Shown here piece by piece: positions 45,115 through 54,580 of a stretch of 64,000 nucleotides of DNA. Position 1 is the first letter of the stretch, and each line of letters opens with the position of its first letter. Where the stretch lies: assembly GCA_023953905.1 (NCBI GenBank), contig JAMLJA010000007.1:62001-126000 (forward strand). The letters run 5' to 3'. The DNA is from Rhizobiaceae bacterium (GTDB taxonomy: Bacteria; Pseudomonadota; Alphaproteobacteria; Rhizobiales; Rhizobiaceae). Position numbers and translations under genes: made by a program. The notes under the pieces are model-generated. The model had not been told where the DNA came from. It did not search any database and saw nothing but the letters and a program-made list of their open reading frames with translations.

Positions 45115-46005
45115 ATGAATTTCACCCAGCTCCGGGCCTTCCACGCTCTCGCTACCACCGGCGGATTTACCAAGGCAGCGGAGTTTCTGCATGTGAGTCA
45201 GCCGGCAGTGACCACCCAGCTCAAGGCGCTGGAAGAGACCTATGGCGTGGCGCTGTTTCATCGCAGAGGTCATACGCTGACGCTTACCGACACGGGCGCG
45301 GCACTCTTCGAAAGCAGCAAGAAGGTATTCCGATTTCTCGATGAATCGGAAGAAATCCTGACGTCGGAGTCGGAGCTTTTGGCCGGTACGTTGCGCCTGG
45401 GGTCGGACAATCCATTCTTCATCATGGATATTCTGTCGGTCTACAAGGCACGCTATCCAGGCATAAAACTGGAAGTGGATCTCGGCAGCCAGTCCAAGAT
45501 CATGACGGAACTCAACGCGTATGAGATCGATGTCGCCGTCATCACGCAGGAATCGATCTCGAGCGACTTCTTCGCGCAGCCCTTGTCGCCGCTTGCGCTG
45601 AGGCTGCTTCTGCCATTGGGGCACAAATGGGTCGATCACGGGCCGGTCGCTCTGTCGGCGCTGAAAGACGAACCACTCATCATGCGCGAGCAGGGGTCGA
45701 CGACCCGAAAGATCTTCCTCGATCGTCTTGCCGCCAGCGGCGTGGAGCCGCGCATTCTCATGGAGCTCAACAATCAGGTTGCCGTGCGCGAGGCGGTGGC
45801 CTCGGGCCTTGGGATAGGTGCTGAACTCGACGGCGGACTGTTTGACCATAAACGTCTTGTTCTTGTGCCGATCGCAAATGTTGCCGTGTCGTTCAAAGAA
45901 TATGTCGTGTGCCGCAAAGATCGTCGCGAGTTGCACAAGGTTCGGGCATTCTTTGCCGTTGCACGGGAAGTGGCACCCTACATCGCCAAAATGACAGGCG
46001 AATGA
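45115..46005 (+). CDS. LysR-family regulator (aminoethylphosphonate-type group)
   Basis: The start ATG 45115 gives 296 residues beginning MNFTQLRAFHALATTGGFTKAAEFLHVSQPAVTTQL, a canonical LysR helix-turn-helix. The effector domain carries LIMREQGSTTRKIFLD. The same layout and LVMREQGSKTRN recur in the LysR at 56243, so they are paralogues, and both look like the LysR group found beside aminoethylphosphonate catabolic operons (TIGR03339-like, from memory). It probably regulates the downstream M20/importer operon through the dyad at 46013. Confidence 0.75.
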   Translation: MNFTQLRAFHALATTGGFTKAAEFLHVSQPAVTTQLKALEETYGVALFHRRGHTLTLTDTGAALFESSKKVFRFLDESEEILTSESELLAGTLRLGSDNPFFIMDILSVYKARYPGIKLEVDLGSQSKIMTELNAYEIDVAVITQESISSDFFAQPLSPLALRLLLPLGHKWVDHGPVALSALKDEPLIMREQGSTTRKIFLDRLAASGVEPRILMELNNQVAVREAVASGLGIGAELDGGLFDHKRLVLVPIANVAVSFKEYVVCRKDRRELHKVRAFFAVAREVAPYIAKMTGE

Positions 46006-46012
46006 CACACAG

Positions 46013-46035
46013 AATTATAATCATAGATTATAATT
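46013..46035. promoter_or_regulatory. Perfect inverted repeat AATTATAATC-ATA-GATTATAATT
   Basis: The 10-base arms are perfect and all A/T except one C/G pair, so it is not a terminator stem. It lies 8 bases after the LysR stop and 94 bases before the TTG start of the M20 hydrolase. It suits an operator for the upstream LysR or a second regulator. Confidence 0.6.
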
Positions 46036-46128
46036 TGAATAATACATTTATCTTGATCAATAGATGGGTGCTGACCTAGCCTCCTTTCCAGCCGCTTCTC
46101 ATGGCGGGTCAGATTAGGAGAGCATTTT

Positions 46129-47556
46129 TTGAGTCTGCAGTCCCAAATCGCACAGGCGCAGGAAAACGCGAAGCGCCAGGCGTCTTTGTCCATTGAGAAC
46201 TTGCGTTCTTTGCTGCGCGTTCAAAGTCCGACTGGAGAAGAGCTCGCAGGGCAGGAGTTGACTGTCAAATTACTGCAATCAGCCGGCGCGACAGCAGTAT
46301 ATCTCGATCTGGAACTTGAGGATTTGTTCGAGCGCTTTCCCACCTCGGCGCAGTATCCGACGCACTGGCAGCACGATCTCATCCTGCCCTATGAGGATCT
46401 GCCGACAATGGAGGCCCTGCGGGCAAGCGGTCTCGAGGACGTCCTGAACTATCGTCAGAGGCCGAATGTTGTCGGACGCTGGCCGGGATCGGGTGGCGGA
46501 CGCTCGCTGATCCTGAACGGCCATGTCGACACGGTGACCGTCGAACCAGTTTCGGAGTGGTCTCACGACCCGTATGGGGCCGAACTTGTCGGCGACCAGC
46601 TTTTCGGGCGTGGTGCGTCGGACATGAAGGGCGGCGTCGTGGCCGCGATCATGGCGATGCATTTCCTGCATGAGGCCGGTGTGGAACTGAAGGGCGACGT
46701 GATCTTTCAGAGCGTCGTCAACGAGGAGCACGCGGGCAACGGAACGCTGGATCTCGTGCGTCGCGGCATCACCGCTGACGCGGCGATCGTGCTCGAGCCG
46801 ACCAACAGCCGCATCATGACGGGTCATCCGGGAGGGCTCTACTGGCAGATCACGGTGCCCGGCGTGCAGCGCTCACCGGGGGCACGCTGGCGCAATGGTT
46901 CCAAGGAAGGCGTCAGCGCCATCGAGAACCTCGTCCCGGTGATCAATGAATTGCTGGCTCTCGAGGAAAGCTACAACAGCCGCGAGGATCTTGCCGAGCC
47001 GGAGAACGGCCGCGCGGCTTTTGCACTGGTGATGGGAAAGATCGTGGGCGGCCATTACGACGCCGCCACCGCCGGGTCGACCATCATTCGCGGCAGCGTC
47101 TACTTCACGCCCGCCGTCGGTGACGTCACCGACGTCATGGACGCGTTTCGCGGTCTGGTCGCCAAGGTTGCAGGAAAGGATCCTTTCCTGGCCGCAAATC
47201 CGATCAAGGTGGAATTTCTGCATCACGACGATTCCACCTTGCAGGACACCGGTATCTCCATCGCGACGGAACTCAATCGCGTGCTCGCGAGCCGTGGCCA
47301 GGAGGTCGAGGTGAAGGCAGGTCCGTTTGCCTGCGACATGCGCCATCTTGTCAACCGCGGCAAGATTCCGAGCGTCATCTACGGTCCGGGCGACATTGCC
47401 CAGGCGCACAAACCCGACGAATACATCTCGATTACCGAGTTTCTGGAGAGCATCCAGACACTCATCGCCTTCCTGCCGGCATGGTGCAACGGGACGCCGG
47501 CAGAACTTGATGAGCCCTCGCCAGAAAGGGCATCACTGGTCGACGGAACGCTTTAA
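46129..47556 (+). CDS. M20-family amidohydrolase/deacylase
   Basis: TTG start 46129 with a GGAG site eight bases upstream; 475 residues, longer than ArgE/DapE. M20 motifs are present: LNGHVDTV, GASDMKGG, VVNEEHAG and the C-terminal QAHKPDEY. It probably removes an acyl or peptidyl group from the imported substrate. It heads the Ugp-type importer operon after the LysR gene, so the two are likely linked functionally. Confidence 0.8.
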   Translation: MSLQSQIAQAQENAKRQASLSIENLRSLLRVQSPTGEELAGQELTVKLLQSAGATAVYLDLELEDLFERFPTSAQYPTHWQHDLILPYEDLPTMEALRASGLEDVLNYRQRPNVVGRWPGSGGGRSLILNGHVDTVTVEPVSEWSHDPYGAELVGDQLFGRGASDMKGGVVAAIMAMHFLHEAGVELKGDVIFQSVVNEEHAGNGTLDLVRRGITADAAIVLEPTNSRIMTGHPGGLYWQITVPGVQRSPGARWRNGSKEGVSAIENLVPVINELLALEESYNSREDLAEPENGRAAFALVMGKIVGGHYDAATAGSTIIRGSVYFTPAVGDVTDVMDAFRGLVAKVAGKDPFLAANPIKVEFLHHDDSTLQDTGISIATELNRVLASRGQEVEVKAGPFACDMRHLVNRGKIPSVIYGPGDIAQAHKPDEYISITEFLESIQTLIAFLPAWCNGTPAELDEPSPERASLVDGTL

Positions 47557-47629
47557 GGGGCAACGTTAGAGCGAAAACCGGGGCCGGCCCTTCAACCCTG
47601 TTGTGTCAAAATTGAAATGGAGATCCAAC

Positions 47630-48937
47630 ATGTCGTTCAAACTAGGTGCAGGGGTTTTGGCCCTGATGGCGGGTCTGGCTGCAAGCGCAGCCCAGGCAGC
47701 CGATTTCGAGTTCTGGCATCCCTTCGGCGGTCACAATGGCGAGGTGGTGCAGCAACTGGTTGACAAGTTCAACACCGAACATCCCGGCATCACCGTCAAC
47801 GCCGTTTTCAAGGGCGGCTATGCGGAAGTTCTCAACGGTTCCATCGCGGCGTTCCGCGCTGGCAAGGCGCCTGGCCTGATCGTCGTTCAGGCGCGCAATG
47901 CACCCACCATGCTGACATCGGGAGCCGCGCTTCCGGTTTATGAACTGATGCCGCAAGCCGGCTTCAATGTCGATTGGAACGACTTCATCCGTCCGGCTCT
48001 CGCCATGTTCAGCGACGACAAGGGTCCCGTATCCCTGCCGTTCAACAGCTCGACCCCCATCCTCTGGTACAATGTCGATGCTTTCGAAAAGGCTGGCATC
48101 GCCTCCGTTCCGCAGACATGGGACGACATGGAAGAAGCCGCCAAGAAGATCAAGGCGGCCGGCTACGACTGCGCGCTGACGGCCGGCTGGCCGCATTGGG
48201 TGCATCTGGACGCCTACAGCCAGATCCACCGCATCGAGGTGGCCACCAACAACAACGGCATGGACGGCTGGGACACCAAGTTCACCTTCGACACGCAGCC
48301 CATGTATGTGAACCACATCAAGCGGCTGAAGCGCTGGATCGACGAGGGTCTCTACACCTATTCGGGTCGCACCGGGCAGGGCGCGGATGCCGCGTTCAAT
48401 TCCGAACAATGCGCCATGATGCTGGAGTCGTCGGCGGCCTATGGCGGCATCAAGGCTGGCGCGAAGTTCAAGTTCGCGGCAGGCTACATGCCCTATGAGA
48501 AGGGAACGGAATCGCCCGCCAACAGCCTGATCGGCGGCGGCACCCTGTTTGTGCTCAAGGGACAGACCGACGAGAACAACAAGGCGATCGCGACATTCCT
48601 CGATTACCTGACCCAGGTGCCGCAGCAGATCTACTGGCACAAGGAAACGGGCTATGTGCCGATTTCGCTGAAGGCCTATGAGGCGGCCAAGGCGGAAGGC
48701 TATTACGACGAGAACCCGCACCAGGAACTCGCCATTCTGCAGCTCAATCGGGGCGGCGCACCGGGACCGTTCAACCGCGGCTTCCGGTTCGGCTACGCGA
48801 GCCAGGTCTATGACGTCATGAGCGAGGAACTGGAACGCGTCTGGTCCGGCGAAACGGACGTCGACACGGCTCTGTCTGACTCGGTTCGTCGCGGCGACGA
48901 GATCATCGAACGCTTCGTTCGCTCGATCGGTCAGTGA
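47630..48937 (+). CDS. UgpB-type ABC periplasmic binding protein
   Basis: ATG 47630 after GGAGA gives 435 residues with a signal peptide (MSFKLGAGVLALMAGLAASAAQA) and the family-1 fold with UgpB features: FEFWHPFGGHNGEVVQQLVDKFN, YAEVLNGSIAAFRAGKAP, and the tail LNRGGAPGPFNRGFRFG. UgpB binds glycerol-3-phosphate and glycerophosphodiesters; here the ligand may be a phosphonate ester given the PMH gene downstream. A strong hairpin follows. Confidence 0.84.
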   Translation: MSFKLGAGVLALMAGLAASAAQAADFEFWHPFGGHNGEVVQQLVDKFNTEHPGITVNAVFKGGYAEVLNGSIAAFRAGKAPGLIVVQARNAPTMLTSGAALPVYELMPQAGFNVDWNDFIRPALAMFSDDKGPVSLPFNSSTPILWYNVDAFEKAGIASVPQTWDDMEEAAKKIKAAGYDCALTAGWPHWVHLDAYSQIHRIEVATNNNGMDGWDTKFTFDTQPMYVNHIKRLKRWIDEGLYTYSGRTGQGADAAFNSEQCAMMLESSAAYGGIKAGAKFKFAAGYMPYEKGTESPANSLIGGGTLFVLKGQTDENNKAIATFLDYLTQVPQQIYWHKETGYVPISLKAYEAAKAEGYYDENPHQELAILQLNRGGAPGPFNRGFRFGYASQVYDVMSEELERVWSGETDVDTALSDSVRRGDEIIERFVRSIGQ

Positions 48938-48963
48938 CGCCACGCCTCACTGAGGCATAATGA

Positions 48964-48999
48964 GATCGGGTGCGGCCTCTGTTGGCCGCTCCCGCGATC
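48964..48999 (+). promoter_or_regulatory. Strong intercistronic stem-loop after the UgpB-type gene
   Basis: GATC/GATC, GGG/CCC and GCGGCC/GGCCGC pair around TCTGTT (48978-48983). The stem has a T-T mismatch and a two-base bulge but is very stable. Probable differential-expression hairpin between binding protein and permease genes. Confidence 0.55.
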
Positions 49000-49035
49000 C
49001 AGAGAAATTGCACTCAAGTCTGCCGGGGCCAGATC

Positions 49036-49920
49036 ATGCAAAAGCGAGCCTTGTTCAGCGGAAGCGCTCTGCCATATCTCCTGGTACTGCCGCAGCTGGC
49101 CGTTCTCCTCGTCTTCTTCTTCTGGCCCGCCGGGCAGGCAGTCTTCCAGAGCATGACGATCTCCGATCCTTTCGGATTTCGCGTCATCTTCGTCGGTCTC
49201 GACAATTTCAAATCGCTTCTGTCAGGCAAGGAATACTGGTCGTCGGTCCGGGTGACCACGATGTTCACCCTTTGCGCGACATTTCTGTCGCTGGCAGGCG
49301 GCTTCTTCATGGCCGTTTTCGCCGACAGGGCCATTCGCGGCCAACGGGCGCTAAAGCTGCTTCTCATCTGGCCCTATGCGGTCGCGCCTGCCGTGGCCGG
49401 CATATTGTGGCTGTTCCTGTTTCACCCGATGTTCGGATCGATCGCCCTGTTCCTGAAGGCCATCGGCGTGCCTTGGAACCCGTCTCTCAATGGCACCCAC
49501 GCATTCGTTCTGGTCACGCTCGCCGCCGCATGGAAGCAGTTCAGCTATAATTTCGTGTTCTTCCTGGCCGGACTGCAGGCGATCCCGAAAAGCCTCATCG
49601 AGGCCGCTGCCATCGACGGCGCTGGACCCGCGACGCGCATGGTGAAGATCGTCTTTCCGCTGCTGTCGCCCACCACGTTCTTTCTCGTCGTCATGAACTT
49701 CGTCTTCATGTTCTTCGAGACGTTCGGGATCATCCATGCCGTCACCCAGGGCGGCCCCGGCAACTCGACCAACATCCTTGTCTACAAGGTGTTTCGCGAC
49801 GGTTTCATAGGTCAGGACCTCGGCTCTTCGTCAGCGCAGTCGGTGCTGCTGATGATCATCGTCATGGTGCTGACGGTGTTCCAGTTCCGCTATGTCGAAC
49901 GCAAGGTCGTCTACGCATGA
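49036..49920 (+). CDS. UgpA-type ABC permease
   Basis: The preferred start ATG 49036 (MQKRALFSGSALPYLLVLPQ) gives 294 residues. Six membrane segments and the MalF/UgpA loop (LIEAAAIDGAGPATRMVKIVFPLL) are present, with TQGGPGNSTNILVY. It pairs with the UgpE-type permease. Confidence 0.87.
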   Translation: MQKRALFSGSALPYLLVLPQLAVLLVFFFWPAGQAVFQSMTISDPFGFRVIFVGLDNFKSLLSGKEYWSSVRVTTMFTLCATFLSLAGGFFMAVFADRAIRGQRALKLLLIWPYAVAPAVAGILWLFLFHPMFGSIALFLKAIGVPWNPSLNGTHAFVLVTLAAAWKQFSYNFVFFLAGLQAIPKSLIEAAAIDGAGPATRMVKIVFPLLSPTTFFLVVMNFVFMFFETFGIIHAVTQGGPGNSTNILVYKVFRDGFIGQDLGSSSAQSVLLMIIVMVLTVFQFRYVERKVVYA

Positions 49921-49953
49921 TCGTCAGTGAACTTCAGATCGCAGGAGAGCATC

Positions 49954-50835
49954 ATGGTCGAGCATACAGGCTGGTTTGACCGCGTTGCCACCGCTCTGCT
50001 AATCGTCGGCACGATCGCGGTGTGCCTGCCGATCCTGCTGGCGCTGGTCGTGGTTTCGATGCCGGACGGACAGGAACTGCAGGCGGTCTACTTCATTCCC
50101 GGCGGGCACTTTCTGGAGAATATGGCGCGCGCCTGGACGCGCGAGGATCTCGGCCGCCAGATAGTCAACTCGCTCGTCATGGCTGCCGGCATCACGGTCG
50201 GAAAGATCGCAATCTGCATCATCTCGGCCTTTGCGCTGGTCTATTTCCAGTTTCGCTACCGCCAGATCATCTTCTGGATGATCTTTGCCACACTCATGCT
50301 GCCGATCGAGGTGCGCATCGTGCCGACCTATGAGGTGGCTTCCAATGCGCTTCTTCCGGCCCAGCAGATCGCGACCTTTCTCGGCTTCGACTTGAACCTG
50401 CAGTGGAGCCTGCTGAACTCCTACTGGGGTCTGACGCTGCCGCTGATCGCATCCGCCACCGCGACATTCCTCTACCGGCAGTTCTTCCTTTCGGTGCCGG
50501 AAGAGCTGTGCGAGGCCGCCAGGATCGACGGCGCGGGACCACTCACCTTCTTCTTCTACATCCTGCTGCCGATGTCGTTGACGACCACCGCCGCGCTGTC
50601 GGTCATCCTCTTCATCTATGGCTGGAACCAGTATCTCTGGCCGCTGCTGATCACGACCGATAGCAGCATGTCGACCGTCGTCGTGGGCGTGGCGCAGCAG
50701 ATCGCCGTCGATGAGGCGGACCCCAAGTGGAATATGGTCATGGCGGCAGCGATCATCGCGACGCTTCCACCGGTCCTGGTGGTTCTGCTGTTGCAGCGCT
50801 GGTTCGTCAAAGGCCTTGTGGACGCAGAAAAATAA
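49954..50835 (+). CDS. UgpE-type ABC permease
   Basis: ATG 49954 after AGGAGA; 293 residues with six membrane segments and the MalG/UgpE loop (LCEAARIDGAGPLTFFFYILLP), ATFLYRQFF and YGWNQYLWPLLI. It forms the channel with the UgpA-type permease. Confidence 0.87.
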   Translation: MVEHTGWFDRVATALLIVGTIAVCLPILLALVVVSMPDGQELQAVYFIPGGHFLENMARAWTREDLGRQIVNSLVMAAGITVGKIAICIISAFALVYFQFRYRQIIFWMIFATLMLPIEVRIVPTYEVASNALLPAQQIATFLGFDLNLQWSLLNSYWGLTLPLIASATATFLYRQFFLSVPEELCEAARIDGAGPLTFFFYILLPMSLTTTAALSVILFIYGWNQYLWPLLITTDSSMSTVVVGVAQQIAVDEADPKWNMVMAAAIIATLPPVLVVLLLQRWFVKGLVDAEK

Positions 50836-50849
50836 CGGGGAACTTGAAA

Positions 50850-51926
50850 ATGTCTCAGGTCAGCATCGAGGGGGTTCGCAAGAGCTATGGGTCCCAGGCG
50901 GTGATCCACGGCGTGGATCTTGAAATCTCCGCCGGGGAGTTCGTGGTGATTGTCGGCCCGTCGGGCTGCGGCAAGTCCACGCTGCTGCGCATGATCGCGG
51001 GGCTGGAGCGGATCACGCAGGGCAAGATTTCGATTGCCGGCAGGCTGGTCAACGAAGTCGAGCCCAAGGACCGCAACATCGCCATGGTGTTCCAGAACTA
51101 CGCTCTTTATCCGCACATGTCGGTGCGCGAGAACATGGCGTTCGGGCTCAAGCTGCACAAGGTGGCGAAGCCTGAGATCGAACAGCGGATCAACAAGGCG
51201 GCGACGATCCTGCAATTGACGACGCTCCTGGACCGCAAGCCATCGGCCCTTTCGGGCGGCCAGCGCCAGCGTGTCGCCATGGGGCGTGCGATCGTGCGCG
51301 AACCCGCGGTGTTCCTGTTCGATGAGCCCTTGTCGAACCTCGATGCGAAGCTGCGCGTCCAGATGCGGCTGGAGATCAAGCAGTTGCATCAGGAGCTTTC
51401 GGCCACCAGCGTCTACGTCACGCATGACCAGGTCGAGGCGATGACCATGGGCGACAAGCTTGTCGTCATGAATGGCGGCGTGGTGGATCAGATCGGCCGT
51501 CCGATCGAGGTCTACAAGAAACCCAGGACGCTTTTCGTGGCCGGGTTCATCGGGTCGCCGCCCATGAATTTCATCAATGGCGAGGTCAACGACGCAGGCG
51601 AATTCCACAGTGCGACGGGCACGCCGATCACAACCGACGTTCCTGCCTATGTGCCGGTCGGAACGGCGGTCTGTGGCGTGCGCCCCGAAGAGATCAAGAT
51701 CGTGCGGGAAGGCTCGGGCGGCGTGGCGATGCGGGTGCTGATGATCGAGCCGCTGGGCTCTGAAACGCTGGTCTACTGCGCGGCGGACAAGACGAATGTC
51801 ACCATTCGCGTGCCGGGCGACGTGGAACTGTCGCCGGGCGACGAACTGCGCGCGGAAATGCCTGACGCGGCCTTGCATTTCTTCGACCCTCAGAACGAGC
51901 TCCGCTATGACGCGGATGATTTCTGA
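50850..51926 (+). CDS. UgpC/MalK-type ABC ATPase
   Basis: ATG 50850 gives 358 residues: Walker A GPSGCGKSTL, Q-loop VFQNYALYPHMSV, signature LSGGQRQRVAMGRA, Walker B VFLFDEPLSNLDAKLR and a TOBE/OB C-terminal domain (about 240-358). It powers the Ugp-type importer. Ends 52 bases before the phosphonate monoester hydrolase gene. Confidence 0.88.
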   Translation: MSQVSIEGVRKSYGSQAVIHGVDLEISAGEFVVIVGPSGCGKSTLLRMIAGLERITQGKISIAGRLVNEVEPKDRNIAMVFQNYALYPHMSVRENMAFGLKLHKVAKPEIEQRINKAATILQLTTLLDRKPSALSGGQRQRVAMGRAIVREPAVFLFDEPLSNLDAKLRVQMRLEIKQLHQELSATSVYVTHDQVEAMTMGDKLVVMNGGVVDQIGRPIEVYKKPRTLFVAGFIGSPPMNFINGEVNDAGEFHSATGTPITTDVPAYVPVGTAVCGVRPEEIKIVREGSGGVAMRVLMIEPLGSETLVYCAADKTNVTIRVPGDVELSPGDELRAEMPDAALHFFDPQNELRYDADDF

Positions 51927-51978
51927 CCGCACAGACTGATCTGATTTCCAAAGTCCCTTCTTTCAAAGGTATGACGCA

Positions 51979-53499
51979 ATGGGCGAGAATACTCCCCGCA
52001 ACATATTGCTCGTGACTGCCGACGAGTGGCGCGGCGACTGCCTGTCTGCTGTCGGTCACCCGACGGTCAGGACGCCAAACCTCGATGCGCTGGCAGCCGA
52101 CGGCGTGCTCTTTCGCAAGCATTTTTCGCAGGCAACGCCCTGTGGTCCGGCGCGTGCCTCGCTCTATACGGGCATGTACGCGCATAATCATCGCTCGGTC
52201 GACAACGGCATCCCGCTGGCGGCGCGTCACACGAATCTGGCGCTGGAAGTGCGGCGCGCGGGCCTTGATCCCGCGCTTTTCGGCTACACCGACACGATGC
52301 TTGATCCGCGCTGCCTCGACCCCGGCGACGTGCGCACGCAGAGCTATCATCAGGTGCTTCCGGGCATGACACCGGTCGTGGCGATGGATGATCACTTCCG
52401 GCCCTGGATCGCCTATCTGAAGCGCAAGGGCTATGATGTCTCGACCAAGGTCCACAGCGTGTTTCGGCCGGTCAGCGACGACGGGTTGGGGCGCGAGTTT
52501 TCCGTTTCGAACGCGCCTGCGCTCTATTCAGCCGAAGACAGTCAGGCCTCGTTTCTCGTCGGCCAGGTGATCGACTATTTGTCGGTCAACCGAGACCGGC
52601 CGTGGCTGGTGCATATCTCGTCATTCACGCCGCATCCGCCCTTCGTTGCGCCTGCGCCTTATAACTCCATGTATGATCCGGACGAGATCGCCGCACCTGT
52701 GCGTGCTGCAACGGTCGATGAGGAAGCCGCAGTCCACCCCTGGCTGGCACACTATCTCTTCAATCAGGGTGGATCGCCATTTACGGTCGGCGCCAACAGC
52801 CGTCGCGACAATCTCAAACTGACAGACGCCGATCTTCGCCAGATCAGCGCCACCTATTTCGGGATGATCTCGGAGTTCGATGCCCAGATGGGCAGGCTGA
52901 TCGACTATCTGAAGTCCAGTGGGTTCTACGACAACACGTTGATCATCATCACGTCCGATCACGGCGAGCATCTTGGCGATCACTGGATGTTCGCCAAGAA
53001 CAGCTATTTCGACCAGACGTTCCACGTACCGCTGATCATCCGCGATCCGTCGAACGCGGGTGACGCGGCGCGCGGCACGCAGGTTGACGCGTTCAGCGAG
53101 AGCATCGACATCATGCCGACGATGCTGGACTGGCTCGGCCGCACGCCACCCGCGCAATGCGACGGCGCCAGCCTTCTGCCGCTCTGTCATGGAAACCACC
53201 CGGAGGGGTGGCGGCAAGAGGCACATGCGCATTTCGATTATCGCAATGCGCTGAACAGCAATGGGGAGACGGTTGCGGGCCTGCCTCCCGAGCAGTGCGC
53301 GCTGACAGTGTTGCGGGGTGAGCGCTTCAAATATGTGCACTTCACGGCACTGCCACCCTTGCTCTTCGATCTGCAGGAAGATCCGGGCGAATTGCACAAT
53401 CTGGCGGATGACCCGGCCTATCGAGACATCGTGCTCGAACATGCGCAAAAGCTGCTCAGTTGGCGCATGAGCAACGAACTGAGCATCATTGCGACGTGA
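51979..53499 (+). CDS. Phosphonate monoester hydrolase / sulfatase-like (PehA type)
   Basis: The 506-residue protein has the fGly motif TPCGPARASLYTG with C55 as the probable formylglycine precursor, and metal sites in LVTADEW and TSDHGEHLGDHWMFAK. The N-terminal sequence (NILLVTADEWRGDCLS) and the GPARASL context resemble rhizobial phosphonate monoester hydrolase (fGly57 in the Rhizobium leguminosarum enzyme) rather than choline or aryl sulfatases. It hydrolyses phosphonate monoesters and phosphodiesters and needs an fGly-generating system elsewhere. It follows a Ugp-type importer, suggesting a glycerol-phosphonate or similar ester as substrate. Confidence 0.8.
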   Translation: MGENTPRNILLVTADEWRGDCLSAVGHPTVRTPNLDALAADGVLFRKHFSQATPCGPARASLYTGMYAHNHRSVDNGIPLAARHTNLALEVRRAGLDPALFGYTDTMLDPRCLDPGDVRTQSYHQVLPGMTPVVAMDDHFRPWIAYLKRKGYDVSTKVHSVFRPVSDDGLGREFSVSNAPALYSAEDSQASFLVGQVIDYLSVNRDRPWLVHISSFTPHPPFVAPAPYNSMYDPDEIAAPVRAATVDEEAAVHPWLAHYLFNQGGSPFTVGANSRRDNLKLTDADLRQISATYFGMISEFDAQMGRLIDYLKSSGFYDNTLIIITSDHGEHLGDHWMFAKNSYFDQTFHVPLIIRDPSNAGDAARGTQVDAFSESIDIMPTMLDWLGRTPPAQCDGASLLPLCHGNHPEGWRQEAHAHFDYRNALNSNGETVAGLPPEQCALTVLRGERFKYVHFTALPPLLFDLQEDPGELHNLADDPAYRDIVLEHAQKLLSWRMSNELSIIAT

Positions 53500-53551
53500 A
53501 GGCGAGGGGTCGATGCACGGCCCCGTCGCCATTGTCACCATTCACCGAGGG

Positions 53552-54580
53552 CTACGGATCGGGAAAGCGCACGCCGGCCTGTTGCGAGGTCAGCCGGGGA
53601 TCGCGTGATTTCACGAGAACCGGTTCGCCGCGCAGCGCCTCGAAGCAACGCTCCAGCGTCTCCTCTTCCAGCCTTTCCATCGCCTCCTTGGTGAAGAAGG
53701 TCAGATGCGGGAATAGGATGACGTTCTCCATGGCGTAAAGTTCGCGCAGCGGATGGGTGGTCTGGTCCAGCGGCTCCTGGCTATAGACGTCAAGTCCCGC
53801 GCCGCCGATCCGGCCAGCCTTCAGGGCATCCAGTAGCGCCATTTCGTCGATCAGCGCTCCGCGTGCCACATTGATGATGAAGGCGGACGGCTTCATGCAG
53901 GCGAGTTCCCGCGCGCCGATGAGATGGCGGGTCTCGTCGTTGAGGACACAGTGCAGCGAGACGAAATCGCATTGCGGCAGCATCTCGGCGAGGCTGTCGA
54001 CCTTTGTCACGCCTGCCGCGCGCATGGCGGCAGCGTCCATGTGCGGATCGAAGCCAAGCACCTTTGCGCGGAAACCGGCACCGGCCATCCGGGCCATCGA
54101 CTGGCCAATGCGTCCAACGCCGACAAGGCCCAGTGTTTTTCCGGAGATGTCGGAGCCCAGCCATCTCGCTTCCGGCCACGCCCATCCGGTTTCGCGCATC
54201 GCGGTTGCAATCGGAACGAACTTCTTGGCCAGCGCAATCATCAGCGTGAATGCGCCTTCGGCGACCGTCTCTTCGGCATATTGCGGGATGTTGACGACCG
54301 GTATTCCGCGCGCCTTGGCGGCCTCGATGGCGATGGCATCGATGCCAACGCCGAACTTCACGATGCCCTTCAGGCGGGCGGCGCCCTCGATGATCCTCGC
54401 CGTGATCGGCGTGTAGCACATCAACAGCAGGTCCGCGTCGGCGGTCTCGGCGGCGAGCTCGTCCTCGCTCACCGTGTCGGGCAGGAGAACCAGATTGGCG
54501 CCTTTCTCCCTCAGCACCCGGTCGATGACCGGGCATTCCAGTTCGCGGTCGGTGCGAACGATCTTCACGCCATCGATCAT
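53552..54580 (-). CDS. D-2-hydroxyacid dehydrogenase (NAD-dependent)
   Basis: The 342-residue protein has the NAD fold LGLVGVGRIGQSMARM and catalytic residues in NVARGALIDE (Arg), YSQEPL (Glu) and FPHLTFFTKEAM (His), as in phosphoglycerate dehydrogenase and CtBP-type enzymes. It overlaps the aminotransferase-fold gene by 4 bases, so it may reduce a 2-oxo acid made by that enzyme or oxidise a D-hydroxy acid entering the pathway. Confidence 0.82.
   Translation of the reverse strand: MIDGVKIVRTDRELECPVIDRVLREKGANLVLLPDTVSEDELAAETADADLLLMCYTPITARIIEGAARLKGIVKFGVGIDAIAIEAAKARGIPVVNIPQYAEETVAEGAFTLMIALAKKFVPIATAMRETGWAWPEARWLGSDISGKTLGLVGVGRIGQSMARMAGAGFRAKVLGFDPHMDAAAMRAAGVTKVDSLAEMLPQCDFVSLHCVLNDETRHLIGARELACMKPSAFIINVARGALIDEMALLDALKAGRIGGAGLDVYSQEPLDQTTHPLRELYAMENVILFPHLTFFTKEAMERLEEETLERCFEALRGEPVLVKSRDPRLTSQQAGVRFPDP

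Noticed and set aside
53500..53551. Terminator hairpin between PMH and hydroxyacid dehydrogenase
   Set aside because: GGCGAGGGG and CCCCGTCGCC can pair with one bulge, but no U-tract follows on either strand; not called.
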